NCBI GenBank assembly: GCA_028753945.1
Contig: JAPNXP010000013.1
Coordinates: 3,224,001-3,288,000, forward strand
Source of the DNA: Hexactinellida sp. DTS-2022
Lineage: Eukaryota; Porifera; Hexactinellida
DNA length: 64,000 nt
Direction: 5' to 3'
This document shows positions 1 to 11,419 of the stretch, piece after piece. Under the pieces are notes generated by a model, which saw only the letters and a program-made list of their open reading frames with translations, ran no database searches and had not been told where the DNA came from. Position 1 is the stretch's first letter; every line of letters starts with the position of its first letter. The translations under genes and the position numbers were made by a program.

Positions 1-739
1 CGATCTACCTACCTATATCTACATAACTTATACTCCATAAATATTTCATGTGGCAGATAAAAATACTCAAATCAAACTTTCGCTACAAGATACAGTATAA
101 TAAAGAAACACAATGATATAACGAATGAAAATAGAACATTATTATAATATAAATTAATAGATTCAATTCTCTATTTCATGAGTTAAATTAGATTCAATGG
201 AGATATTCAATTAATTACCTAAATAACATATTCTTCATATAATAGAGGCTTTCAGTAAGTTATGACGAGTCTCAGCACTTGTCCAATACTAAACAAGGAT
301 TAAAGTAAATATAAAAGTCATACCAAAAATACGCATTGTCAAAGATAGACATCTAGATTATTTGATGATTCACTTAGATAACAAATGGTGGTCGAGTAAG
401 TACCCTTCTATTAAACCAATAAGTCATGCAGGTTTTCCCAGGAGAGATCCTAATTACGCTCTCTTCGTTTGTTGTATACCTGTATTTTGGATTATATACA
501 AACATAATTATCAGTTATTTTACCTTAAATAATGTATTATGAAGAAGTCAAAAGTGGGTTTGTAAAATGGCGCAATCCTGGAAGAGAATCTAATATTTTT
601 GGCTCTAGTTGGTTCAATTTCACAAGCATCATAATATTTTAAAGAATCCCCCTCTGTTATATGCATCAGAAGTGATAGGTATAATTAAAATTTTCACAGA
701 AAATTGAATTAAAAAACCATTAATGGGTGGTTGTCAATG
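1..739. other. Intergenic, nothing recognised
   Basis: AT-rich sequence without a convincing reading frame, terminal repeat or RNA structure. I see no feature here. Confidence 0.5.
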
Positions 740-747
740 CTTAACAT

Positions 748-1188
748 CAGTGGCGGCGCTAGCATGGGGCTAGATGGGGCGCTAGCCCCATCAGTTGATG
801 GGGGCTGAGAAGACATTAAATATGTAAAATTTTCATTATATCTCTACTTTAATTTTACATTTTGAAATAGTGAAGACTGAAGAGTAATCTAAATATATCT
901 AAAGTAAAGAAGAATTATAATTTTAAAGATCTGCCAAATAAATCTTACTAAAAGCTTGTTGTAAGCTTATCTGAGGAGGGTCACTTTGAACAGGTTAGTA
1001 TACTTGGGATAATCTTGGTTGGGTAATTTTTATCTGCCAATCCGGGGCGCTTATTCGGGGAAAAAATAGTAATGCGAAACAAGTAAATATAATAGCATAA
1101 TTTATATAGCAAGTTTGTGTTAGCCCCATTAAGAAAATTATCAGCCCTGGCTAGCCCCATTCGTTACAGTACGGTAGCGCCGCCACTG
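748..1188. mobile_element. hAT-type MITE, CAGTGGCGGCG family (441 bp)
   Basis: The ends are inverted repeats: CAGTGGCGGCGCTA at the left and TAGCGCCGCCACTG at the right. The 8 bp CTTAACAT is repeated directly at 740-747 and 1189-1196, the duplication length typical of hAT transposons. Just inside both ends are GC-rich TGGGGCTAG / CTAGCCCCA segments. No coding capacity is visible. Elements with similar ends lie at 1589, 8653, 11640, 40857, 57742 and 57891, and a truncated one ends at 53608. Confidence 0.9.
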
Positions 1189-1379
1189 CTTAACATACAA
1201 AAATATTTTGTCTATGGTTGAATAAAGATGTCACTCATTATGCAAGTTTGAGTCACTTAACTATAAATATTTCCTTCAATATATTATACCATAGATAGTC
1301 CTGTTCTGTGGTAATTTGAGACGCCTATATGATACACTCTATAAACCATGGATGTGATATTACAAATTAGACTGTGGAA

Positions 1380-1500
1380 TTTTGAGACGCAAATATATGC
1401 AATGGTAGATGTTGACACTTGGAACATGTTAACATCTACCGCGGTAGATGTTGTATTCTACTTCACTTTTAATTTTATAATTATAGTATGGCTTCTTGAT
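1380..1500. repeat. Dispersed CATCTACCGCGG repeat end
   Basis: This stretch carries a small hairpin in which GTTAACATCTACCGCGG is followed by GTAGATGTTG. Related copies lie at about 3016-3130 (inverted) and 6225-6315, where they form the outer tips of the palindrome. The adjoining sequence TGGCTTCTTGATTACT is found inverted at about 2836-2851. It looks like the end of an unclassified foldback family. Its element boundaries are unresolved. Confidence 0.5.
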
Positions 1501-1588
1501 TACTTACAGTAGATGTGATTTGTGTTAACATTAACTACAATTATTAATTAATACTATTACTAAACACTTATGAATAATTAATTAATAC

Positions 1589-1717
1589 CAGAGGCGGAGC
1601 TAGGGTGGGGCCTGTGCCCCAACTCATTAACGTTGGTGTGCCCCCAGTTTAATAGACTGTGCCCCACCAGTGACGCATTTGTGTCCCACTAGTGGAGGCC
1701 GTCTAGCGCCTCCACTG
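1589..1717. mobile_element. Short hAT-type MITE (129 bp)
   Basis: Termini are CAGAGGCGGAGCTAG and its near inverse ending CGCCTCCACTG. An exact 8 bp duplication, ATTAATAC, sits at 1581-1588 and 1718-1725. The interior is mostly a run of GTGCCCC/GGGGC motifs. It is related to the element at 748-1188. Confidence 0.88.
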
Positions 1718-1773
1718 ATTAATACAAGTGCTAAACACTTATGATTGATCCTAAGTCTAAGCAGCAAGCATGA

Positions 1774-2700
1774 TCAATCTAGCACTAACATGTATGCGAC
1801 GAAATTGATTTTAGAGGATTCTGGGAACTTTGACGGAAGTTCAATCTGAATTTTCGGGTTTCTAATCCCATCATATGACACGAGCTGTTCTTTTATGAAT
1901 GTATTTAGTGTGAAATGATTGCCATAGATAAGTGTATGACCTATGTGTCTGAAAGTTAAGATATCGTGCCCATGCCCCAGTTTTATATATGGACCAATCA
2001 ATTTCTCATTTACTTGCAAGTTTCCTCCTTCAATAAACAGTTAAGGACAAAGTTGAGGAAATTTACTTGACGCATTTCCTTTGGCATAATTTGCACTTTT
2101 TCGGGATCAGTTTAGACTTGATAGTTGTTTGAAAATTTATGGAAAGATGGTAATATTCCTTTTGATGGTAATATTCCTGGATGATTAATTCAACATTAAC
2201 TAGTGCGCTAACAAGTTGTATTCTCACCCAAAGAAATTAAGTTCATGATTTTCACATTCTACATTCATTTTCCTTGCTAACCAAAAGCGTAGGGAATCGA
2301 ACTTCACCGTATGAATATGAGCTAGAGTTTTCCTTAAGTAAACTTTGACCGCTGTCTCCAGCCCTTCAGAAGTCTTTGTAATTGGTAAAGTGGAGGAAAA
2401 TCGGAGTTAACAAATTATCAATAAGGAGGCTAATCAGAGTTAAAAATATCAGATCAGAACTATCAGTATCTAGACTAATCTAGCAAGCTTTTATTCTTGG
2501 GACACTCGTTCTTGGATATTTCTATACAATTACCTGCTTTATTGCTGAGATCTGCAACAGTTGAAATAGTGCCATCTTCAGCGAATATTTCCTTCCGTTT
2601 GGTTCACACAGTTGATCAATTATAAGTTGTACCTCTTCTTTATTCCAGATACGAGATTTTGGTTCCTGTTTTTGGCCAAGACTTCATTCTCGAACTTAAG
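1774..2700 (-). pseudogene. Ubiquitin-protease-like (C19-type) fragment of an integrase transposon
   Basis: Read on the minus strand, the last 81 codons contain an HGHDILTFRHIGHTL block, GNHFT, and then VSYDGIRN. The same order (HGDVIDTYRLLGYTL, HGHLT, YSYDGMM) occurs at about 59690-59880 minus, downstream of an integrase and a Cys-box-like segment. In C19 peptidases the histidine box has a GH-Y/F pattern followed by a tryptophan/tyrosine-aspartate stretch, so I infer the C-terminal half of such a protease. Upstream minus-strand sequence (2040-2700) keeps short open stretches but has stops. It is a relic of the same family as the gene at 59.6-64 kb. The peptidase assignment is inference. Confidence 0.4.
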
Positions 2701-3178
2701 ACAGTGATACTTTAACCGATTGTCAGACATACAATATGAAGACGTGAAATTATATAAAACTATAATATAAATATTATATATCTATTTGTTTACTCCTCTT
2801 AACATAATTATCCGTCCCCATCTGTACCAAACTGATAGTAATCAAGAAGCCATACTATCAGTGTTTTTTAAGGCAAATTAGGCCCAAAATGGGCTTCTAA
2901 TTTTTCTCAATGGGCTTCTAATTTTTAACGTGAAAAGTACTCAATATCATGAAATGTAGAGTGAGAGCCAGTAATTGTTGGGGTGAGGGCATCTACTTGT
3001 TGGTAGGGCCCTCTAAGCAAATCCCTAAAATACTATAATTATAAAATTGAAAGTGAAGTTGAATACAACATCTTCCGCGGTAGATGTTAACATGTTTCAA
3101 GTGTCAACATCCACCGTAGCATATACAAGGCAAATTTTATTACTCCTTGACTATAGCTATCACACAACTCACTCACTC

Positions 3179-4038
3179 CAGGCTTGGAGCGGGTCATGAT
3201 TTCATGACCAGGTGATCCGGTTGACCCAGTAAGCTCAGACCCGGTGAGTTCTGACCCGGTGACCCGATTGACCCGGTAAGTAGGTATACTGTGACCAGCG
3301 CTACCAAAGAAATTTAAATTGAAGTGCTATGTCTCATAACAATTAAACGCCCACTATATTAGATGAATCTTTCTAAGTTTTATAATTCTACAAACCAATA
3401 AATTTTTATTAGCATTACTAGGAAGAACCGGGTCAAATCAAGATTAAGTGATCCAGTTGACCCAGTGATCCGGTGACCCGGTCCAATCCGGACCCGGTAG
3501 TCACGGTTGTATCAACTCATTTTGAGTTGGAAGAATCAACTCATTTTCTTGAATGAGTTGAATGAGTTGGTGACAGCAAAATGAATGAGTTGAATGAGTT
3601 GGTAACAAAAAAATGAATGAGTTGAATGAGTTGGTAGACAAAAAATGAGTTGATACAACCCTACTTCCGACCATGGCCAGACAACTTTCACTTTGTCGTA
3701 ACATTAATGCGTAGGGAGATCCAAATTTGGCCATATCACTTTTGAGAGCCGACCGACGCAGCTGTAAATGTATTATTAAACTGAAGATTTAAGATATACG
3801 TTAGTTACAATTAGTTTAATAAAAAATGAGTTGGCAGAATCAACTCATTTTCTTGAATGAGTTGGTAACAGCAAAATGAATGAGTTGAATGAGTTGGTGA
3901 AGGAAATTTGAATGAGTTGGTAGACAAAAAATGAGTTGTTTTGCCAACTCAAAATGAGTTGATACAACCCTGCCGGTAGTGACCCAGAATTTTAGCGAAT
4001 ATTGTCACCCGGTTGACCCGTGACCCGGTTCAAGCCTG
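3179..4038. mobile_element. hAT-type MITE with GACCCGGT arrays (860 bp with insert)
   Basis: Left terminus CAGGCTTGGAGCGGGTCA, right terminus TGACCCGGTTCAAGCCTG. The exact 8 bp duplication ACTCACTC lies at 3171-3178 and 4039-4046. The interior near both ends is an array of GACCCGGT/GACCCAGT motifs. It contains the 471 bp MITE at 3502-3972. A partial second copy, without the right end, is in the other arm of the palindrome (about 5840-6163). Confidence 0.85.
3502..3972. mobile_element. hAT-type MITE, CAGGGTTGTATCAAC family, copy 1
   Basis: Ends are CACGGTTGTATCAAC (one change from the family) and GTTGATACAACCCTG, with CCGGTAGT duplicated at 3494-3501 and 3973-3980. The interior consists of two blocks rich in AATGAGTTG repeats, separated by a unique segment of about 130 bp (TTCCGACCATGGCCAGACAA onward). 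Open frames encoding runs of LIQLIQ/NSFNSF come from this 9-mer array and are not genes. Other full copies: 15463-15942, 39291-39706 and 62745-63192. Confidence 0.92.
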
Positions 4039-4896
4039 ACTCACTCAATCAAATTAATTAAATAAAATTAATCCAAAAATCAAACTCAGTTTAATAATCA
4101 ATCAATAAATCATTCATTCAATCATTTCTATTCCGGATTGCAAATGAATAGGAAAATTTCCAGTTTATTCACGAAGGAAAATATGGGACAGCGGAATATG
4201 ATCAACTTTAGGTAGGAATATGACCAACTAGCGTGATGCTAGGAATTAGACCAACGCATTTCTAAAGTAGGAATCACACCAATGCAGTGGTAGGAATTAG
4301 ACTGTGGATCTTGAGGCGCAATTATTTAAGGAAAATATTATTTATTCTAAATTTACTCTATACTACAATAAATTATCTTGTGAATTATCACATTTGAAAG
4401 ACTTAATTGTAAATTACTTGCCTTCAAAAAGACCGGGATTTTATCTGTATTCTCCTTATTTATTTATTTATTTATTATTTGATACAATAATAGTAGGAAC
4501 TCAATTTTATTTTATTAACCTATTAATTAATTGAAACAACAAACGGAAAACATACAAGTTATTTAGATTGCCATCATATGGGAATCTAAATAACATTTTC
4601 GCATTTCCTCAAAATTTCCTTCTTCAAACCTCTAACTTTCCTCATTCACTAAAATTCCCCAAACTTAGCCCCAACTTAGTTTCTACTTATGCTTAAACGA
4701 AACTAAGCAAAAACTAAGTTTGTGCTCAAACTTAACTTAACTTTGATCAAACTTCACACAAGCCTACTTGTTGCTAAACTTAACTCAATCTTATTTGGTG
4801 TACCTCTACAAACTACAGTATATACATATATTTCATTTCTATCTACAAGCAAATTACATACAAACAAATATAAATATATACATACATACACCCAGC

Positions 4897-5531
4897 TGTG
4901 ACCTTCGATATATAAGGCCTGAGTGCTGGTTTGAACCATGGATCACTTAAAGTGCATTGAAAAATGGAGAATTGATCTTTATTCCAATAATTAGCAATGA
5001 TAGAGCTGAAAAGTGTATTATAACTATATAGGAATATGGTATCCAGGTATACATAGCACCCTCCAGGATTGTGATATGTCATCATCTGATGACGTTATGG
5101 TAATTTTTGTAGCGAATTATCTTGTTTTTCTAGCGTACTTTTAACATAGTTAAACGCGTTATAAATGTTCTAAATTGGAACATGGTTATACCCAGAAGTA
5201 GTAGAATAAAATATATCGAAATTATAAATGGAATGTTACACACTCCTCGGTTGCCATGGAAAATGTACATTTCCTAAAATGTGCCATAACTCAAAAACTA
5301 TTAATGTTATGTAAACTAGGCTGGTACTGATCTATCCGGAATAGGTAACTTCCTATTCATCGATAATACATTTTCTATGCCTAACTTCAATAATCTTTGA
5401 GATAATGAGATAATTAACACTTAATTCATTATTAGGTAATGACTGACTATCTCAAAAATTATTGAAGTTAGGCATAGAAAACAAACAGATAAACCAAACA
5501 CAACAATGGAGTTTTAATAATCTAAACTATT
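4897..5531. mobile_element. P-like foldback/MITE in palindrome loop
   Basis: The left end reads TGTGACCTTCGATATATAAG, resembling the terminus of the P element at 15140 (CGTGACCTACGTAATAAAAG). Inside, two inverted segments (ACTTCCTATTCATCGATAATAC...CTAACTTCAAT and ATTGAAGTTAGGCATAGAAA) form a hairpin around 5330-5490. A related copy with the same order in inverse orientation is at about 37835-38488. I found no clear right terminus or target duplication, so boundaries are approximate. Confidence 0.5.
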
Positions 5532-5725
5532 AGGCTGGGTGTATGTGTGTATGTGTGTACATATATATATATTTGTTTGTATGTAATTTGCTTGTAGATA
5601 GAAATGAAATATATGTATATACTGTAGTTTGTAGAGGTACACCAAAGAAGTTTGAGTTAAGTTTAGCAACAAGTAGGCTTGTGTGAAGTTTGATCAAAGT
5701 TAAGTTAAGTTTGAGCACAAACTCA

Positions 5726-5838
5726 TTCATTTTTTTGTTACCAACTCATTCAACTCATTCATTTTGCTGTCACCAACTCATTCAACTCATTCAAGAAAAT
5801 GAGTTGATTCTGCCAACTCAAAATGAGTTGATACAACC
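5726..5838. mobile_element. Truncated CAGGGTTGTATCAAC MITE
   Basis: Only one terminal block is present: AATGAGTTG-type repeats running into GAGTTGATACAACCGTG. It is the partner, in the right arm of the palindrome, of the left part of the copy at 3502-3972. The remainder was lost in this arm. Confidence 0.75.
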
Positions 5839-6339
5839 GTGACTACCGGGTCCGGATTGGACCGGGCCACCGGATCACTGGGTCAACTGGATCACTTAAT
5901 CTTGATTTGACCCGGTTCTTCCTAGTAATGCTAATAAAAATTTATTGGTTTGTAGAATTATAAAACTTAGAAAGATTCATCTAATATAGTGGGCGTTTAA
6001 TTGTTATGAGACATAGCACTTCAATTTAAATTTCTTTGGTAGCGCTGGTCACAGTATACCTACTTACCGGGTCAATCGGGTCACCGGGTCAGAACTCACC
6101 GGGTCTGAGCTTACTGGGTCAACCGGATCACCTGGTCATGAAATCATGACCCGCTCCAAGCCTGGAGTGAGTGAGTTGTGTGATAGCTATAGTCAAGGAG
6201 TAATAAAATTTGCCTTGTATATGCTACGGTGGATGTTGACACTTGAAACATGTTAACATCTACCGCGGAAGATGTTGTATTCAACTTCACTTTCAATTTT
6301 GTAATTATAGTAGGACTTATAATATACATTGATTTGTTA

Positions 6340-7140
6340 GTATATTCCGAGTTGAATGAAGAAACTGGACGGTTTTCAAATCTGATTTTTGACATAAATT
6401 AGTAACTTTTTTCATGCAAAATTTATCACTCCTCCTCGCCAACTCCTTGCCAAGTTATAACGTCATTGTCACATATTGAGAAGCTTGTAAAGTCACTTAA
6501 TCGCACATAATTTGCACCTTCTAAGAAGTAAAATCTGAAAATTCAATAGAACGTGTAGATTAATGATGCGGATAAGTTGTTACACCAGGTAACGTATAGC
6601 TGGTTCATCATCGTGTGATGACGTATTCATTAAACTTTCAAATTGTAAATTTTGACTATTTTAAACCTATTCACGGATATAAATCAAATTATAAGTATTC
6701 ATCGTATACATTTTCATTCATGGTCTGAAATCTATATAATAAAACGCAATTATTCTTTGTGTGTAGGTTTGTTTGTCCAGAATTAATTGTAAAGAATACG
6801 AGTCCCAGAATGTTGAAAAATTGAATTTAGGGATAATTTTGTACTGTGATAACGATCAACCTTCCTTGGCCAAAAGTATTTGAATAACAGGAATTGTAAT
6901 GCAGACCAACAATCTTCCAACTGCATATTAAAGGCGATTTTTGCTACCTTGAAATCACTTTAAATATATTGCTATATTTAAGAATATTAATTAAACATGT
7001 AATTTTGGTCATTTTCAGCCAATTTCCTTGAAGTGGCATAAGTGTCCTGCCACTTTCCACTTGTGGCACAAGTGATACAAATGGGAAGGTGGCTATAACT
7101 CAGTGGAAAATAATCGTAATGATTAGAAGTTAAGCACCTA
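6340..7140. repeat. Dispersed repeat family, copy 1
   Basis: This segment shares ordered blocks with 7530-7920, and in inverse orientation with about 61640-62040: a GACGTCATTCTCACA-like block, TTAATCGCACATAATT, and a downstream TCATC/ATGATG hairpin. Its 3' portion (CTTGAAGTGGCATAAGTGTC, then CCACTTGTGGCACAAGTG) recurs at about 30185-30250. No ORF, TIR or target duplication was found, so the class is unknown. Confidence 0.5.
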
Positions 7141-7143
7141 GAG

Positions 7144-7469
7144 CAGTGGTTCCCAACCTTTTCCAAAAGATTTCAGGATATTACCCCCCTAACCTATATT
7201 TTTGCTATAATTCCCCCCAGCACACAATGTAGAATTTTGGTATTGAAATAACTGAAAAACTAAGTGAAATATAAATAATACTGTCAATGAGAACTGTCAA
7301 TATTATTAATACTAGGTATTTTTAATTACTCAGTGATTAAATCATTCAGTGAGACAAAGCAATCCAGAATATTTCATTAATATTTATAAGTACACCTATG
7401 TCGAATTCCTCCCAGAGGATGGCCAAATTCCTCCCCAGGGAGGAATTCCTCCCAGGTTGGGAACCACTG
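7144..7469. mobile_element. hAT-type MITE, CAGTGGTTCCCAACC family (326 bp)
   Basis: Terminal inverted repeats CAGTGGTTCCCAACCTTTT and GGTTGGGAACCACTG are flanked by the exact 8 bp duplication ACCTAGAG (7136-7143 and 7470-7477). Related ends occur at 21987-23450 and 41049-41175. The interior has no coding capacity. Confidence 0.92.
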
Positions 7470-7529
7470 ACCTAGAGTAATTCGACCAAGTGGTAATCAA
7501 ATATGGATGGTTAGAGTATACGTATATTT

Positions 7530-7920
7530 GTTGTATTTTCAAAGTTAATTGAAGAAACTGGGCGGTTTCGAAGTCTCATTTTTGGCATATAGGAGTAACC
7601 TTTGGCCCCTAACAAGAAGTAGAGGGTTCCAATCAAAATCTCTCACTCCTCGCGAAGTTATGACGTCATTCTCACATTTTGACAAATGTGAAAATAATTT
7701 AATCGCACATAATTCGCACCGTCTAGGAGATAAAAATCCAAAATTTAATAGGAGATGGTCAATAACACATCTTCACACCAGATTATCAATATGCATATTC
7801 ATTATCAAATGATTAAGTAATCATTACAATTTCAAATTGTCAAATTAGACTTCTAATGCATATTTACGTTATACTATGTTCTGCTGCGAAGCGACCAAGC
7901 AAGCGAAGCGAACTGGTTGA
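7530..7920. repeat. Dispersed repeat family, copy 2
   Basis: It has the same block order as 6340-6720 and ends in GAAGCGACCAAGCAAGCG-type sequence, which also appears at about 61650-61680 (GGTCGCTTCGCGG). An 87-codon plus-strand frame here (7549-7812) follows the repeat and has no recognisable domain. Confidence 0.45.
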
Positions 7921-8390
7921 TAATAAATTATTTTAAACATGGTGAAAATAGCTAAATCCAAGTCAGTTTTTTGGAAAATATTATACTACATTTAATATAG
8001 AGGGTAGATGGTTATTGACTGTAATTATTCCATGTACAAGTACTTTTAGAACTGAAGATAGTGTTTTTTAAAGAATGATTGACCATAATGAATAATAGGT
8101 GGCTCTTAAAATTCCTCTGAATCTTATAAGATTCATATACTACTGGAATTTTCGCGTTCCTAAACGCCTCTGTTGCTTCCGCGAATCATAGATGCGAGTA
8201 AAAAATCAATGACTTTATAAATCATCCATTAGACCATAAATAATCTGATTTATACTATCCATATATTTATAAACAGCTAAAATGAAACTAAGGTGATGAT
8301 GAATTTAAAATTTTTACCGCAACAGAAATTGATTTAATAAGACTTACATTTGGTGTTCCTCGGGGCATTTTATTTGTTAAATGTATAGCC

Positions 8391-9241
8391 TATATATTAG
8401 ACCTCTGCGGGTTGTATGCGGGTCCCGCAACCGCCCGCATTTACGGGTGATTGACCCGCCCCGCCCCGAAAGCCACATTTTATAACCAAATGAACCCGCA
8501 ATAACCATCACCGAACTCACAATGACCCGCTCCCAACCGGCACTAACCCGCGCAAGCCAGTATTCTCACCAAGATTATATAATACGGTGTAAACACTCGG
8601 CGCACAATGCGGGCACAAAAATATTTTTAGTTTAAGGAATAAGGAATAGGGCCAGAGGCGGCGCCACGCTGGGGCAAGGTGGGGCAAATGCCCCACCACT
8701 GGTGGGGCAAGCCTTATCAATAGCTTAGAATTTATTTGGGCGCTTTGAAGTTTTTTTCGCTCGTCTTCTTAATAGGACGCTTTTTGAAACCAATTTTGTA
8801 GCATGGATTACGTTTGAATTGGTTTTCATGTTTTGAACCTTGTTGTTACTGTTAGTCTTACCATGAAATTCCCCTTCCCACTATTGTGTGTCTACCTATA
8901 TTTTTTGATAGTGGTTTTATAGTTAAACATTTTGCCTCATCTCAAATGTCCTTTGCCCCGGCCAGCCCCATCGCTCATTTTGGTCTCGCGCCGCCACTGA
9001 ATAGGGCAATACGTTTTTTGGCGGATATTTGAAAGCGAATTCCGAGTATATTTAACGGGATTAAGGAATAATTTACTGTACAATAACCCGCACCAACCCG
9101 CAGGAAGGCTCTCTGATCCGCACCCGCCCCACCCCGCAAAGTATTCTGATCCTTTGACCCGCAATAACCCGCGGGTTGCCCCCCCCCCACCGCATTTATC
9201 CCGCATTTATTTACCCGCCCCGCGCAGAGGACTAATATATA
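8391..9241. mobile_element. GC-rich TIR element (CCTCTGCGGG ends), with nested MITE
   Basis: Ends TATATATTAGACCTCTGCG and CGCAGAGGACTAATATATA are inverted repeats. The subterminal regions are dense in GCGGGT/ACCCGC motifs, unusual in this AT-rich window. Because the outermost AT-rich bases are themselves palindromic, the target duplication cannot be fixed. The ORFs over it are GC-rich frames with no domain. It is interrupted by the MITE at 8653-8999. Confidence 0.7.
8653..8999. mobile_element. hAT-type MITE nested in the GC-rich element (347 bp)
   Basis: Ends CAGAGGCGGCGCCA and GCGCCGCCACTG, with AATAGGGC duplicated at 8645-8652 and 9000-9007. It belongs to the CAGTGGCGGCG group. The insertion post-dates the host element. 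Confidence 0.9.
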
Positions 9242-10230
9242 AAGGAACAGTTTCCCACGACTGCCCATAGTAAGTTCCCGAATAAATTAATCAAGGATTA
9301 TTATTTGTCTAAAACAATTGAAAATTATAATCAAAAATCTGAAAATACTAGTTGTCAATCCCAATCAAGTTAGAAACATGTAGAAACTAGAAATATATTC
9401 CTACCTACGAATAAAAGTATTTAAACTGTAACTGCAATGCTTCTTATAATTATGAAAAGAGCTATTGATTGATTGAATCTATAATAAGAATTATAATATG
9501 TAAATTCAATGACTGATACTTCAGTCAGTAGTTTAGTAAGAAAATGGAATTTAACCACGAAACTTCAGATTTCTAGGTTTTAGACAAAATTAAAGAAGAT
9601 AAGAAATATATTCCGAAATTGATTAGAGAAAATAAATATTTTGGCCTAATTATTTGTGTCAAGTCATTGTGCCCTACTAAAATGAATATTGAACTCTGAT
9701 GTGCAAGTCAGTGTATTACTAATAATCAATACTGAGTAAATATACGTAAACTATCAATGGACTGAAGAAAACAAGTAAACTATGTTATGTATAAACGAGT
9801 GGGACGGATCATTTAAATAAATCAACAATTATGGGTGTAGAAACATTATCATGTGATATGGGGTGGAGGGGCAGGCGACATACACGTATAGTCGCACCTG
9901 CCCCCCAGTGATAAAATATTCGATTTTAACACAGACATCTGTGTAAAGATGTCATCAGTTTTAGATCCGGTGGATACATCCGGCTTCAACTTCCTTCATT
10001 TAAAAATATCTCCATTCGTCCAGGGAATCTAGTTGAAGAAAACGTAGTGTTTCTAAACACGTAAGTTGGTAGGAAAATCTAACTTTCTTATCATAGTTAT
10101 CATTATATATCACATTCACTATGTGTTAAGGATTCTAGACTACGAGGGCAATAAAAATGTGAAGGTTGGTTAACTGGGGGTCATACCCCCTGCCCACTGG
10201 ACTACGCCTATGTATAAATAGACTAAATTA
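9242..10230. other. Intergenic, nothing recognised
   Basis: AT-rich, with no ORF above background and no terminal repeats that I could pair. It lies downstream of the TMEM14-like exons on the minus strand and may hold a missing last exon, but I could not identify one. Confidence 0.4.
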
Positions 10231-10403
10231 CAATAGTGCAAACACGATTATCCGAACTTCGATTAAAGGAACACTTTGATTATCCGAACAAGTCAGAATG
10301 GTCCCAATAGCGTTGCATAAATTAGTTCAGCCTTAAAGTATTCAAATGTAGATTATCCGAAATTAATTGACTGGTCACAGTTCTGATAATCGAGGTTTCA
10401 CTT
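10231..10403. mobile_element. pogo/Tigger-like MITE, degraded
   Basis: Inverted ends AGTGCAAACACGATTATCCG and GATAATCGAGGTTTCACT, with inner GATTATCCGAA repeats, are characteristic of pogo/Tigger-derived MITEs. The TA duplication is not exact. It lies just downstream of TMEM14-like exon 10437-10524, within an inferred intron. Confidence 0.6.
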
Positions 10404-10436
10404 TAATAAACACCTATTAAAAAGCATTAATAATAC

Positions 10437-10739
10437 CTTACTAGAGCGATTAAACCTCCTGGCATGAACTTGCCGCTTAACGTGAATCTGTATCCCATTA
10501 TCACTGCTAGTAGAACTGCCACTACTATGGATAGATGGTTAGTACTTAGCTATATTAAAACTAAAACCAAAAGTTAAAACAATTCATTGAAGAATTTTCT
10601 AATTTGTTAATTTGTTAGTTCACAAACAAAAACTTACCAAGTGATACTTTAGAATTTTTTGGATTTACACTTGTCTGATACCCTCCAAACAAAATTAGTA
10701 CACCAGCAACAACTGCAACAATAAGAGAGAGTGCACTAT
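10437..10739 (-). CDS. TMEM14-family membrane protein, two internal exons (partial)
   Basis: Two minus-strand exons with consensus splice sites join in frame: 10739-10638 (acceptor TTTTAG, donor GTAAGT) and 10524-10437 (acceptor CATAG, donor GTATTA). The first encodes a hydrophobic segment ending in GGYQTSVNPKNSKVSL. The second encodes VVAVLLAVIMGYRF, then LSGKFMPGGLIAL. The small-residue helices, the GxYQxSxxPxN motif and the GKFMPxGLIA motif match the TMEM14 family. These are small, multi-spanning proteins of the mitochondrial inner membrane; vertebrate TMEM14C is linked to porphyrin transport. The intron is 113 bp and phase 1. The first exon (N-terminal helix) should lie upstream, above 10740, and the last exon below 10437; I found neither. 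This is the only host gene recognised in the window. Confidence 0.82.
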
Positions 10740-10848
10740 CTAAAATAAACAAATATTTGTGCTATAAAATTATAGTCATTACACGTACAAGGTTTTACAT
10801 ATATAAAATATTCCGATATCATTAGGCGATATTTTTCTGTATTATTGG

Positions 10849-10880
10849 CATACCGATATATCGATATATCGGTATGCCGA
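10849..10880. repeat. Perfect short palindrome GGCATACCGATATATC...
   Basis: A 32 bp perfect inverted repeat centred on GATATATCGATATATC. It sits in an intronic or intergenic region with several other CGATAT motifs (10815-10900). Function is unknown; it may be a degraded MITE core. Confidence 0.6.
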
Positions 10881-11419
10881 AAATATAGAATCGATATGAA
10901 TCTTCGGAGCAACCATGATTATTTTAACACTAAATATATTGCTATTAGGAATTAGTTAGCCTAAACATGCTTAGAATGGTCAATGAGTAAAAATAAGAAC
11001 TACGGAAAATATCGGACATTTTCCAATATTTTTTGGGAAATTGCAATATAATATTTCAGAAAAATATCAGAATATTAAAATTTGTGATATTCTTGTCATT
11101 CCGATAAAACGATCTCAAAATGTGTAGAACAGAAAAGATAGTGTCCATTATTTAAGGGTAGTCCAGCGACATAGCCATAAAATTTCAACAGATTGTCATT
11201 TTTTAAATAAAAGCACCAAAATTTGTACACATGTACTTTGATGTAGTGCGAACATTCTTGGATATTGAGGCAATTGAAAGAGTGTCTATATCGGCCATAA
11301 CAGCTCGCCAAAGTAACCACGTCCGATACTGTTCGCCGGACTTGTCTTCCATAAAAACTAGTTCCAAATTAAGTTACATCGTTTTGTTTATTGTTGAATT
11401 CGGTTTCGAAGTAAATTTC

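Larger units (their letters stand above)
3016..6315. repeat. Large imperfect palindrome (3.3 kb)
   Basis: Sequence 3016-3640 matches the reverse complement of 5735-6315, and 4720-4880 matches the reverse complement of 5575-5725. The left arm therefore has about 1.1 kb (3640-4720) that is missing from the right arm. The tips carry the CATCTACCGCGG repeat. A separate element (about 4897-5531) occupies the loop. The arms are nearly identical, so the structure is either young or homogenised. Confidence 0.85.

Noticed and set aside
3501..3734. Open frames encoding LIQLIQ / NSFNSF runs (also at 15462-15665, 39570-39767, 62653-63268)
   Set aside because: They are readings of the AATGAGTTG array in a MITE, repeated at each copy. 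No start context or domain.
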